The notes beneath the pieces are model-generated. The model was not told the origin of the DNA, made no database searches, and was given only the letters and a program-made list of their open reading frames with translations. From Cladopsammia gracilis (taxonomy: Eukaryota; Cnidaria; Anthozoa; Scleractinia; Dendrophylliidae), in the NCBI GenBank assembly GCA_022457155.1, contig JAJGOT010000170.1, forward strand, positions 482,501 through 546,500: a stretch of 64,000 bases of DNA, read 5' to 3'. Positions 1 through 10,640 of this stretch are shown here, in pieces (position 1 is the first letter of the stretch; each line of letters opens with the position of its first letter). A program made the position numbers and the translations under genes.

Positions 1-966
1 GATCCGAAGGATGAATACGAATGAACAAGACACTTATATAACCGTAAGCAAACTACTTAACACCACTTAAATACCGAGGCACAAACAGACACAATAAAAC
101 ACCTAATTAACCGTATGAGAACGTGCAGAAAACAAATATCTGCTAAACTACGTACCGCAGATATTTTTGCACTCTGTTGTGGAGTCATTGTTCATGTAAT
201 CAAAATAATTTTAGAAATGATGAGTTTTTAAACTTTATCAATAACTTATATTCGTACCTTATTATGATAGGAAATCAACATTCGAAATTAACATGGCTTA
301 CATTTATGCAATTTAGAGGGAAAATTAATGCAAAAGGGAGGGTTAATTTCCTATAATAAATTAAACCATGCGCATCGTTTTTTGTTGATCCATGACAATC
401 TTGAAAAGTGTTTCATTTCACAAGATTCCATGCTTGAATATGACAGTTAACACTGTGCATAGTTCTCTGATAAAACAAGGCATTATAAGTGCTAATAATA
501 AGTACATGATAATGAAATTTATACACTTTAAGACCCTTTAAAAGTGAAATGGATGAAAAATATCAAAATAAACGTTTCGAAACCTTGAATGACCGATAGT
601 GGGCAATTGCAAGACGCAGCATTTCCTTTTAACATAATGAAGGAATCTTTTTTTAGACATATCCTGATTAACTTAAGCTTATATTACAGTAAATTTTAAC
701 CAAATACACTTGCCATGCATAGAGAAAACCTTAAATTTTGTCAGCATAAATAAAATAATTCCTAACTTGATCGATCGGCTCCATGGCTGAATATCTGAAT
801 CATAAGATATCTTGTAATGACACAAAAATCCGTCATATTTAAAGAATACTGCTATTCAGCTGTAATATTTATCCACACGCGCCATTTTACTGTTTCTCAG
901 CATTGTTTACAATAATAGTGAACAACACTCGCCATTTTGGATCGAGTTCGTCCAGTCGCTATTTTT
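1..966. other. AT-rich sequence, no gene seen
   Basis: I see no open frame, RNA gene or clear repeat here. The only local structure is a short imperfect inverted pair around the AAATATCTGC and GCAGATATTT words near 136-170. Confidence 0.6.
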
Positions 967-1101
967 CAACATGTCCTCGAGACGAGATTATCTCATATCA
1001 ATAATTGCTATTTGACACCGAATTAACGATTATAGTTAATTCCGAACACCGTTTGCCAGGACATTTCAGAAAAGAAGAAATAAAAAAAAAAACAACATTA
1101 T

Positions 1102-1173
1102 TTGGACGGCGGGATTCGAACCCGGAACTACCGCTACTGGGAACGTCTTCTTACCACTAGACTACCGAACAAC
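1102..1173 (-). other. tRNA-like sequence (degenerate tRNA or SINE head)
   Basis: On the minus strand there is a near-consensus A box (TAGTCTAGTGGTAAG) and a perfect B box (GGTTCGAATCCC) at tRNA spacing. The acceptor arm only partly pairs, so a functional tRNA is unlikely. It reads as a tRNA-derived pol III promoter module inside the TIR element. Confidence 0.55.
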
Positions 1174-1419
1174 AAGGCGATGGAAATTATATCTGCAAGA
1201 TATTTATTGAGTCTTGCATAGAATATCATTGATCTACAGTGATTAGCCCTAAGCGCTGATTTCAAATGGTTAGGTTTTTGTTGAGGTTTGGTGATCAAGC
1301 TTTTCAATTTACTTTCTAAAATTATTTTCAAGCGAGTGATTTTATAGGCTTACTGCAGGGTGTAGAATAAGCGCATGAATTTTATTATGTTAAAAAATTG
1401 AGGTTTGCTCAACCAGCAG

Positions 1420-1498
1420 CGTGGTGGTCCAGTGGTTAGACGAGAGGATAAGTCAGCGAAGGGTCGTAGGATCGTAGGTTCGAGTCCTGTCCGAACAC
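1420..1498 (+). other. tRNA-like sequence inside the same TIR element
   Basis: An A-box-like word (TGGTCCAGTGGTTAGA) is followed about 45 nt later by the B box GGTTCGAGTCC. It lies on the strand opposite to the tRNA-like module at 1102-1173. The arms fold poorly, so it is probably a relic or SINE-type head, not a working tRNA. Confidence 0.45.
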
Positions 1499-1640
1499 TA
1501 AGGATTGTTCTTTTTCAACAAAAATGCTGATTTCCCAGAATTCCTTTCAGACTATCAGTGTTCGGAATTAACTATAATCGTTAATTCGGTGTCAAATAGC
1601 AATTATTGATATGAGATAATCTCGTCTCGAGGACACGTTG

Positions 1641-3045
1641 TTTCACTTTCCGAGTATGGATTCATGATTTTATTAAAGAAACTGAAATCTGGATTCCAAT
1701 TTTTGTCTAAGAACCACACTAAGATAGAAGTCTACAATCTCCATGTGCATTCAATAATTCATTTTCTATTTAATCTTTATTCCTTTCATCCTTTTTCATG
1801 ACAGAAGGACTGTTAAGAGACCTTAAGATTGTTTTTAATCTTCGTTCCAGACCCCTATTTTGAACTATATCAACAGTTTTCAAACACTGTAACGGTTGCT
1901 TTTGAAAATGTTTGTTGCTTAGCATACGAAATGTCGACCTTTTTTTATAAAAATGCGTTGGTTTACCATGTGTATCACTACTGTTTGTGTTTCATTTTTA
2001 ACCCATGAATACCCGCATGCATAATGAATGAATTATCGGGAACGGCGACAGATATGCAAATGAGTCATACTCGTACCCAGTCGCTATTAATTGGTTTTGG
2101 GGTAAGAGAAGATTGGATCCTCGGGTGAATTGAGGCGCGGGGTGTCATGGGAAGGGTCGAGGGAATGTTGAAGTGAAAATGCCCGACCCGCCATTTTGGA
2201 AACGGAGATGGCCTGGGGATGAAGTTGAAATTTGCGATCAGTTGCTCAAATAAATCATTTTTGGAATGAAACTAAACGTAACTAAAAAAGATGTTTTAAA
2301 CATAGAAAAATCTGAGATAAAGAATTACAAGGAAAGCAAACGCGGAACTCTATTTCTTATAAAACAAAAGTTCTTGAAGCAAAACATTGACCGGTTGACT
2401 GAATACACCATACTTACCTACGGGGCGCGGAATGTTCAAGAGTTGATACCACTACTACCGCAAGATCGTCGCTTAAGTTTCAATGGATTATTTGTAAAGT
2501 TAGTTTGCTTTTAGTTTGTGAAACCTTGTTTCTGTAAAACGTCAGTCGAGGTATTATTCGACCTTACTGACAAATTCAGACCACATATGATACATATTTT
2601 TTTTATTTCAAGGACTGAAGAGTTAACCGAACAGAAAGCCGTATTTATCGTGAAACAATTTAATCGCGCTCGCAGCTCTCAACTTTCCAGAGAATCAAAT
2701 CACCAAAGTAGTGAATATATCAATGATCATCAATTTACCGGTTTTATCTCTTTGTCTGTGCCGGACAGCAATGCCTTTGTTTAAAATAACTATTAAAACT
2801 GCTGACGATATGATGCCAACTGCAAATTGTGGCAAACAGTAGCTACGGCCTGTAATGGAAGGTTACTGATCTGTCTCGTGCGTTTCTATAATTATTCCCT
2901 CCCATCTACCCTCCACCGCCAACAAAAACCTCTTGTTAAATGCCCACGTACCTTTGGTGTCCGGCCTTACCTTCCGTGGGTCTGGGACCTTATTTTAATT
3001 TAATTTCTATAATTAGTCGACGACTTTTTAGACTGTTGAAGGCGG
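1641..3045. other. No gene supported
   Basis: Short frames at 2266-2514 and 2518-2784 have no recognisable domain and no convincing splice context. The rest is AT-rich non-coding sequence upstream of the TPR-CHAT gene. Confidence 0.4.
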
Positions 3046-3567
3046 CATACTTTGTGCAAAACATTTTTCAGAACATTTTTAAATATGCTAACCCTGTACA
3101 TAACTCTAATACTAGGTACGCAGCCAATCAAAATCTATATAAATCAGGAGTAAGAACAAATATAGGCAAACAAAGAATCTCTTTTGTAGCAATTGACCTT
3201 TGGAAAGATCTTCCATCTGACCTAAAGGATCTAAATGTATTCCTCTTCTCGAAAAATTTAAAACGTTATCTACTGTCAGAACAACACATATAATTTGTCT
3301 CCTCTGTTATGTTTTTTTTTCTAATATATTGTTAAATTATTTCATTGTAAATATTTTCACTTGTTCTAATTCTTTCACCTGATGTAAATGTTTAACATAC
3401 TATAGCTGGGGGCTAACTAGAAAACTCACCCGTTAATTTAGCTCCCAGGCTCAAAATTATATTAACTATTGAAATTATCAGTATTTAGTTAATAAAATGT
3501 GTGTAGGTATTTTTATAATATAGTTGTAAAAAATAATGAGTAAAAAAAATAAAGTATAAAGTATAAG
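3046..3567 (+). pseudogene. 5'-truncated LINE, reverse transcriptase C-terminal tail and 3' UTR
   Basis: The frame ending at 3293 carries the tail motif of CR1/RTE-like LINE reverse transcriptases: an NTRYA-type word, then RTNIGKQ, then a W-x3-LP segment and a final F-x2-NLKRYLL. It is followed by an AT-rich 3' UTR ending in repeated AAAGTATA near 3545-3567, as expected for a LINE 3' end. The rest of the element is absent. It lies just upstream of the first coding exon of the TPR-CHAT gene. Confidence 0.7.
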
Positions 3568-3677
3568 TGTGTTTTCGTAAGCAGAGAAAATGGCCACCCT
3601 TGTCACAGATTTGAACACATAACTGCAAAACCAAAATGTAACTTTGATATTAACTTATTTCCACTCTCCTAGAAATC

Positions 3678-3768
3678 ATGGCGAGGAGTCCAATCAAAGC
3701 TGAAAGTGAAAGTGACGTCGCTCAACCCGCTCATGAAACATTGGATTTTGATGACATCACTTTAAGAG
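3678..3768 (+). CDS. TPR-CHAT gene, coding exon 1
   Basis: The ATG at 3678 lies 5 nt after an acceptor AG (3671-3672), so the 5' UTR is probably spliced. Thirty codons follow, rich in Ser/Glu/Asp and without a domain, then one extra base before the donor GTAGGG at 3769. That base completes an Ala codon with the first two bases of exon 2, which supports the pairing. It is probably the disordered N-terminus before the first TPR. Confidence 0.65.
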
Positions 3769-4360
3769 GTAGGGGAGCACTAAACAGTAGACTCAGTGAT
3801 TTGAAATGCAAGTCACATTTCACTCAAGCAGTTACAGCGTACAACTGTAAATTATTATAATTAATTTTCCTACACAGTCCTAAAACAGCCGTAACAGAAG
3901 ACATGCAGAATCAGTATTAATGAACAACAGTGTTTTTTTCTAAGTGGAGACAGAGGGAAAAAACTCAAATAGATTGAACATCAAATCTAAGGCACAATGA
4001 TCGGGAAGGTTTTACAAAGAACAAGTCCATTCAAAGCCTTACTGTAACATTCATGATCTGAATTGCGCCAGAGGTAGTAATGCTATTGTAGTCCCCACAC
4101 TCACACCCTAGGAAATAATATCAATACAGTTTGTTTCGTTTGGAAAGGTTCATACTGTGCGTGATAATTTAGTTCTCTACACTGAGGAACAGGAACTCAA
4201 TAAACCGGAAGTTTGTCAACAAAACAATCATTGCGTCCATAACAACGGTTCTAATTGAACCAACCGCTGATAGCTTTGTCTAGGCCTTTGGATGGGTAAA
4301 AGAAATATTCCACACAGTTCTAATAGATCATTATACAGTTGTGGTTTGTACCCTGGGAGT

Positions 4361-4473
4361 GAAAGTGAGGCTGGAGTTGACTTTGTTTTGATACAAACCT
4401 TCCTGCTTTTCAAACATATGTAAATCATGTTAGTTAGCATAAGAACAACATGATTTACATATGAAAAGAAGGA

Positions 4474-4508
<35 letters not shown>

Positions 4509-4516
4509 TTTCCACA
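4361..4516. repeat. Hairpin-forming inverted repeat
   Basis: About 71-bp arms (4361-4431 and 4446-4516) are nearly perfect inverted copies around a 14-nt centre. There is no coding content. It is probably a foldback MITE in intron 1 of the TPR-CHAT gene. Confidence 0.75.
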
Positions 4517-5256
4517 CAAAGGCCGAGTTACTAAGTAGACAACTTTAAATTGGTCTATTCAAGTCTGCATGCAACTCACGTGTTCAGTTCTGTGTTTCAA
4601 GAAAACAACACGTAAAACGATAGAGCACCCTTGGGAGTATGACCGCGTTGTTCAACAGTACAAGTTGAAAGTGAAAGAGCAATACACGTTTAACGATTCA
4701 GACAATGAACACGTAAAAATCGTAGCATGGCCGTAATATTGTCTGTGTTTTTGGATATATTTTTACTGAAATTGGAAATCTTTGCCAACATAGCAGAGAG
4801 ATTGCTAACAAAGGGCACGATTTTGTTTTGCCTATGATGTATGTTTATTTCTTTGGCAAACGGTTTCAGGTTAAAAATTCGAAAACTCAGAACAATATTA
4901 CGGCAATACTACAATTTTCCGTAGAAAATATTTTTGGAATCTTTGAACAAGCTTAAAAAAACAAAGGTGATCCATTGTTTTGCCTTTATTTTCTCTTGTA
5001 TATTTCCAAACGGTCGACAAAAAGACAGTTATCATGAACTATTTGACTTTACCAAGACTTATCATGCGCAGTACATACATTATTACCTTGCGTGTGGGTG
5101 TGGGGACTTTGTAGACTTTAGAAATGGGCGTGTACATGTAAGCCCAAGATGTTCCTAATTCATAGCCTAGTCAAATTTCCGTCCCTGTTCACAGAAAATG
5201 GATTCCCCATTAAAGTAACTTGTTCAGGTTATTTCCGTAGATTATTAAGAAGTTGG

Positions 5257-5852
5257 TTAACCCTATTCGGCCTGGGGGGGGGGGGGGGGGGGGGCACAAA
5301 GTGCCCGCGCTAACTTTGAACGTTCATAACTTCTTTAATATGTATTCAAACGCCATCAAACTTTGTGACTTTTCCTAAAATTTACCTGGCAACAATTTTA
5401 TGACAATTTTTTGATCACGTGACTTGATGTTTCCATGGCAACAAGATTTTGAAAGCCATGTTTTTTGAAATTTGCATATTTGTACCTTTGAATGAAGAAA
5501 AACAATGTTTATTGGTATAACTTTTATATTTTTACGTCATTTAGCGTTTATTTATTGGTTTTGATTAATTTTGAGTCAATTTGGACGGTTTTTAAGAGGT
5601 TTTAAAAAATTTCAGAAATCCAAGATGGCGGATCCAAGATGGCGGCCGTATAACTAATTACCTAATAACTACGTCATATGACGTCATCGTTCCATTGTGC
5701 GGACCGCAAAGGAGACAGTTTCGGACGTACTATGTACCCTCTAGGTTTCATTGTCGTAGCCTTAATGCTCTTGAAGTTACGAAGGGGGGGCACAATGTGC
5801 CCCCCCCCCCAGGCTCAGGAACTCAAAAAAAGCCCAGGCCGAATAGGGTTAA
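5257..5852. mobile_element. TTAA-flanked MITE
   Basis: TTAA at 5257-5260 and 5849-5852 flanks inverted ends CCCTATTCGGCCTGGG and its complement, each running into a G- or C-rich tract and a GCACAA(A/T)GTGCCC word. There is no transposase. A TTAA target and CCC-type ends suggest a piggyBac-like nonautonomous element. It sits in intron 1. Confidence 0.8.
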
Positions 5853-6354
5853 CTGTGGTACTGCGTCGGCTAGCGCTCAAAACGTTAGCTTTTTTAATAT
5901 TTTTAAGGTGGCAAATTTACCTTATCAACTCAGCTGATAAAACCAAATTATCAAGAAGTTGGACTTTATTGTAACTACTACGTTATAATTATAAGACTAC
6001 GTCCTATACATGTGTTTGTAATGCGTTTTCGTTTAGTTTGATGTGTTTATTGTAGTAAGAAGAGGGAGTGTAGTATTTGTACGACTTCATAAGTGATATT
6101 ATGGGATACGAAAAGACTGTTTAGCACGTTTTCAGCAGCTTGTTTATTTGCCTGTGTTTCTTTAGTTAGACTGTTTGAAAAATCTTTTTCTTGTATAAAG
6201 CAAAAGTGATATTCGTTTACTTGCGTTCTTTAAACTTAGAGAGAAAATTACAGTCCAAACAGTGGACTGCTGATTCATTTTAGGCGAAAAAAAGGTCATT
6301 AAGGTAATCAGTGGTAAACCGGCCATAAACCTTACAATTGTGTCTTCGTTCCAG

Positions 6355-6516
6355 CAATAGCAGAGGTTTACAAGAATGAAGGAAATGATGCATATGAAAA
6401 GAAAGATTTTTCCAACGCCATTTACTTCTACACTGAAGGAATTAAAGTAAACTGCAAGGATGAAGAACTGAATGGCAAGCTGTACAGCAACAGGGCAATT
6501 GCTCATTTTTATTGTG
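6355..6516 (+). CDS. TPR-CHAT gene, exon 2 (TTC4-like TPR 1)
   Basis: The acceptor TTCCAG ends at 6354 and the donor GTAGGG starts at 6517. The exon encodes a TPR helix pair with the TTC4-type pattern: EGNDAY, an AIYFYTEGI-type helix, then LYSNRA. In TTC4 this unit binds Hsp90/Hsp70 C-termini; here it is the N-terminal module of a TPR-CHAT protein, so binding is only an inference. The long minus-strand frame over this exon is a shadow. Confidence 0.8.
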
Positions 6517-6979
6517 GTAGGGTGCTGTTAAAACATTGTAAAACATTTGAAAATTACGTCATGTTGAAAACAGCTGTAACAGTGTCTCCTAGTTTCGTAT
6601 TAGTTTTAGTTATTGATTATCCGTTGCTTTTAAGAACAATCTACGACCATCGTAACACGACAAATGTGAAAGCAGTTTATCCATAAATCGCCAAAGTAAT
6701 GTTAAGTAGTAGTTGAGGAGGTGGGTTCAAATTGCACTGTGTGGTGCTATCACAGGAAGCCCAGGTTACTAGCAACAAACCTACTGTCGTCAAAATGTGT
6801 TGGAGCCTCCAAGTGAGTAATTGCGCCCCAAGCTCGCTGTGTACAGAACATTCTTTCGGTCCTAAAGGCTTTTTTCCATCAGCTTCTCTTTCATCCTACT
6901 CCAACATTTCACGCTTATGACTCATTTTCCTTTCACTTTAGGCACTCGTGTAAGAGCAATGCGCGGGTTTGTACTTTTA

Positions 6980-7200
6980 CCTGCGTAAGCTTAGCATGCT
7001 TTTCAACCTCCCATGCAAAAAGTGCCATTCAATAAAAATTTCAACCCTGTACAGTAGTATGGAAATGACAGTAGAGTTGATCAGTCTTATTTTAGTCTTT
7101 CTAGTAAAGTGGCTGTTCTTCCAGATCTTTCCCAAGTTGTTGCGGGCTGCCCTGACCCTTCCTAATCTTACCATGATGTCTTTCTCTACATTGCGCGACT
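6980..7200 (-). pseudogene. LINE reverse transcriptase fragment
   Basis: The minus-strand frame contains a LGKIW word, then SRKTKIRL-like (here FTRKTKIRLINS) and a V-x-S-x-LLY segment. This order is typical of the thumb/C-terminal part of RTE/Jockey-like reverse transcriptases. It is short and truncated on both sides. It lies in intron 2. Confidence 0.6.
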
Positions 7201-7538
7201 TGTTGAACTTGACCTCGTCTTCTTGACGTTCATCGTTATCAAAAGTCTACTCTAGGTTGAAATTTATAAGACAAATAAACCATTAACGATTGTATGAAGA
7301 GTGTTATGTAAGAGTTAATGCCTAACAGTAGCAAGATACTCTTCATACGAAACCTCAGTTAGCTTTGTTTATTTCAACTTGGTTCTCAGATACATCCCAA
7401 GTCATAATCAATACCAAACAGCAATAAAAACACAATATTATAATTCTTACACCCCTGCATCTATTTCAGGCACAAGTGACCTGAAACCATAACAGTGGAA
7501 TTTTAGTGAACTTTGAAAGGAAGAGGTACACTTCTCGC

Positions 7539-7539
<1 letters not shown>

Positions 7540-7585
<46 letters not shown>
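7540..7585 (+). repeat. Poly-A tract (46 A)
   Basis: An uninterrupted run of 46 A. It may be a retrotransposition tail or a simple repeat; no element body is recognisable just upstream. Confidence 0.9.
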
Positions 7586-7586
<1 letters not shown>

Positions 7587-7706
7587 AGGGGTGAGCTGTA
7601 TCATTTGATCCCCGGGAAGTTTACCCAATGTCAGTTAAAATTTTTCGGGATGCATAGAATAGGCACAATATGTTCATTATTTCCGCGGACTGATATTTTT
7701 CTACAG

Positions 7707-7784
7707 GGAATTATCACGATTCATTGAGTGACGCTATAGCTGCGACAACATTACAACCCACTTTCCTTCAGGCGATTGTCAGAG
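7707..7784 (+). CDS. TPR-CHAT gene, exon 3 (TTC4-like TPR 2)
   Basis: The acceptor CTACAG ends at 7706 and the donor GTAAGA starts at 7785. The 78-nt exon continues the previous Gly codon and encodes GNYHDSLSDA followed by a PTFLQAIVRG-type helix. This corresponds to the LGNFRSALND...KAIIRG part of TTC4-type TPRs. It ends with one base that completes the first codon of exon 4. Confidence 0.8.
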
Positions 7785-8680
7785 GTAAGAAATAAATGAA
7801 ATTATTGCATTTTACACACGCCTATGAAAAGTTCCTTTAGTGAACTATTTTCACCGGTCTCACCTGTACTTCTATAATGAGAATGGGAGCCCTGGCGTCC
7901 TTTGGCTTATGGCATCGGTGACATGAAAGACAGGTGAAAAATGTTCTAGGCAAATAGGGTTGGAATCATCCGTTCCCAAAAACAAGGCACCCACACTCAA
8001 AACCAAACCTTCTGCAGTCTAAAACAAGGACCCAAACTTAGCGAAAAACCCGCTACCCAAACTTAAATCTGCGAGGAGTCAGAAGAAGATCGCTTTAAGC
8101 CTGAGGAACGAGAAGGGAAAGCACAAACGAAATTTTTCAGGGAGTCCAGAGAAGTATATTCGCTTGACACACTAGAAGCTTCTTCAGATAAGGAAGAGAG
8201 CAAATGGGGTGAAGAGCCTTGGAGGAGAACTTCCCCCAACTTCATATGTTAATGTAACGAATTAAAATACAGGCCACCATTGTCCGGGGGAGGGGGAGAA
8301 TGCATTTGAAAACTGAAAGAAAACGTTAGGGAAAAGGTGGATCCCCGAAACCAAATCCCCCCCCCCCCCCCAAAAAAAAAAGAAAGAAAAAAAAAAAAGA
8401 AAATGGTAAAAGGTAAGATTTACCCCCCAGGGAATGGCGGCCCTAGCACCCGGTAATCCGAGAAGGTGTAAGTCACCCTTCTAGGCACCGCCATTGGGAG
8501 AGGGAACTAAATTTGGGAGGAAGACCAAGTTGGACCGTATACCAGGGAACAAATAAACAGGCGGGAGAAATGACCCATAAAACAGAATAAAATAAATAAC
8601 CTATGAGAAGCAAAGTGCTTTAACACGGTAAATTGTGATTATAAATTAAAACTCGAAAATTAACAGAAGAATTAAAAAAA

Positions 8681-9650
8681 CAAGCGGAACCTTCTATTAA
8701 CGCGCGACCTGTAAGTCCGCGAGAATAAGAACTCCAATAAACAAGCGGGACCTTTTGCTAACCCGCGAATTAAAAATCAAGCGGGACCTTCTGTTAACCC
8801 GCGAAAATAAAAATCAAGCGGGACTTCTGTTAACCCGCGAAAATAAAAATCAAGCGGGACCTTCTGTTAACCCGCGAAAATAAAAATCGAGCGGGACCTT
8901 CTGTTATCCCGCGAAAATAAAATCAAGCGGGACCTTCTGTTAACCCACGAAAATAAAAATCAGGCAGGACCTCCTGTTAGCCCGCGAAAATAAAATGAGG
9001 CGGGACCTTCTGTTAACGCGCGAAAATAAAATCAGGCAGGACCTTCTGTTAACCCGCGAAAATAAAAATCAATCGGGACCTTCTGTTAACCCGCGAAAAT
9101 AAAAATCAAGCGGGACTTCTGTTAACCCGCGAAAATAAAAATCAAGCGAGACCTTCTGTTAACCCGCGAAAATAAAAATCGAGCGGGACCTTCTGTTATC
9201 CCGCGAAAATAAAATCAAGCGGGACCTTCTGTTAACCCACGAAAATAAAAATCAGGCAGGACTTCCTGTTAGCCCGCGAAAATAAAATGAGGCGGGACCT
9301 TCTGTTAACGCGCGAAAATAAAATCAGGCAGGACCTTCTGTTAGCCCACGAAAATAAAAATCAGGCAGGACCTCCTGTTAGCCCGCGAAAATAAAATGAG
9401 GCGGGACCTTCTGTTAACGCGCGAAAATAAAATCAGGCAGGACCTTCTGTTAACCCGCGAAAATAAAATCAGGCGGGACCTTCAGTTAACCCGCGAAAAT
9501 AAAAATGAGGCGGGACCTTCTGTTAACGCGCGAAAATAAAAATGAGGCGGGACCTTACGTTAACCAGCGAAAATAAAAATCAAGCGGGACCTTCTGTTAA
9601 CCCGCGAAAATTCCAATAAACAAGCGGGACCTATGTTAACCCGCTTAATA
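8681..9650. repeat. 37-bp minisatellite, about 26 units
   Basis: The unit is roughly AAGCGGGACCTTCTGTTAAC followed by CCGCGAAAATAAAAATC. Each unit holds a GCGGG...CCCGC inverted pair. Variants (one-base shorter, GAGCGGG, CCCACG, GGCAGG) recur in the same order about 292 bp apart, for example at 8818 and 9110. This shows duplication of an eight-unit block. There are no spacers, so it is not a CRISPR array. Confidence 0.9.
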
Positions 9651-9954
9651 AAAACTCCGATAAACAAGGGGGAGCGAGTGTAAACCCGAAAGTGAAAACT
9701 CGAGAGTACAAAAAACTTAAAAATGAAACGCACGTAAAAAGGCAACAAAATAAGATATATAAATAAAATAAACAAAATACAAGTTACCTATGTGCGAAAA
9801 GCACGTGGAAAAACGTGCCATGCCGAAAATGAATACCACGAGTAAACGAGCGAACAAGACAGAAAACAAACTCGAATGACATAATAATACTAAGCTAGAA
9901 ACCGGGCAAAAACGCGGACGAGCAGTAAATAAAACCGAAATACAACGGCGCATG

Positions 9955-10170
9955 CTACATAGGTGAAACACGATAAGACAAGGAAATAAAGAAAAAATCC
10001 TCCAGTTGCTCGGGCTGTGCATTTGGAAGTTGGCCTGGCGGTTGTGGAACAGGTTCTGCCGCCGGCAGTGGCGCAACTTTCGGGACAACTGCTTGAGCGG
10101 CATTAATAGCGTGCTGGTCAGCTCTTGGCCTCTGAACGGCAGGTAGTGGTTGTTGTGGTGCGTCCGCCAT
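9955..10170 (-). CDS. Pro/Ala-rich 71-residue frame behind a TATA-like motif
   Basis: I do not recognise this frame. The minus-strand ATG at 10170 opens a Pro-, Ala- and Gln-rich stretch with higher GC than its surroundings. A TATA-like word (GTATATAAGG on the minus strand, 10281-10290) lies about 110 bp upstream. It could be the start of a retrotransposon gag or a first exon; nothing downstream on the minus strand extends it before the minisatellite. Confidence 0.25.
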   Translation of the reverse strand: MADAPQQPLPAVQRPRADQHAINAAQAVVPKVAPLPAAEPVPQPPGQLPNAQPEQLEDFFFISLSYRVSPM

Positions 10171-10462
10171 GACGCGACGAAAACGGCACACCGCGTGTAA
10201 ATGATTCTTGAGAACCGAACAACAAGATGTGTACAGGACACGGGTGTGCGAGAAAAGAGGGCGAATTTATAATGGATTAACCTTATATACGCTACGGTGA
10301 GACCGCTGACAATAGCTTAAATGGTATAGCGCTGTAACATGGGCCCCACAAATCATTCAGTGAGTAGAATCGGTAATGTTTTTGAAGGCAAGCATTTTAG
10401 AATCGAGTTGGTTTAGCTGACATAATGACTAACAATTTTAGAATCGAGTTGTTTTAGCTGAA

Positions 10463-10640
10463 ATAAATACCTCTTATTAGCCGAGTTCGAGGTCCGTACC
10501 GTAAGTTACGGACCGAGTTTTTTTTCCTCGATTTATGGCCCAAGCGGGCTTCGCGCGCGGGCCATAAATCGAGGGAAAAAAACGAGGATCCGTAACTTAC
10601 GGTACGGACCGAGAAAAACGAGGCTAATAAGATATTTATT
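10463..10640. repeat. Foldback element with GGTCCGTACC palindrome
   Basis: About 80-bp arms pair across a GC-rich centre (GCGGGCTTCGCGCGCGGGCC region). The outer arm contains GGTCCGTACCGTAAGTTACG, itself a palindrome. A diverged copy of that word lies at 11773-11798. It is probably a foldback MITE. Confidence 0.7.

Larger units (their letters stand above)
967..1640. mobile_element. Nonautonomous TIR element with internal tRNA-like sequences
   Basis: Positions 967-1049 and 1558-1640 are inverted copies of each other: 78 bp match exactly, and about 5 more match with one change. The roughly 500-bp interior has no transposase frame but holds two tRNA-like modules, one on each strand. TIRs plus no coding capacity fit a MITE. 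The target-site duplication is not obvious, so the superfamily is unassigned. Confidence 0.8.

Noticed and set aside
1102..1173. Functional tRNA gene
   Set aside because: A and B boxes are good but the acceptor stem has mismatches and it lies inside a TIR element.
5678..5974. 98- and 80-aa frames
   Set aside because: They lie inside or across the end of the TTAA-flanked MITE and have no protein-like pattern.
8681..9650. Regular repeats resembling a CRISPR array
   Set aside because: Units are directly adjacent without unique spacers, and the context is an animal intron.
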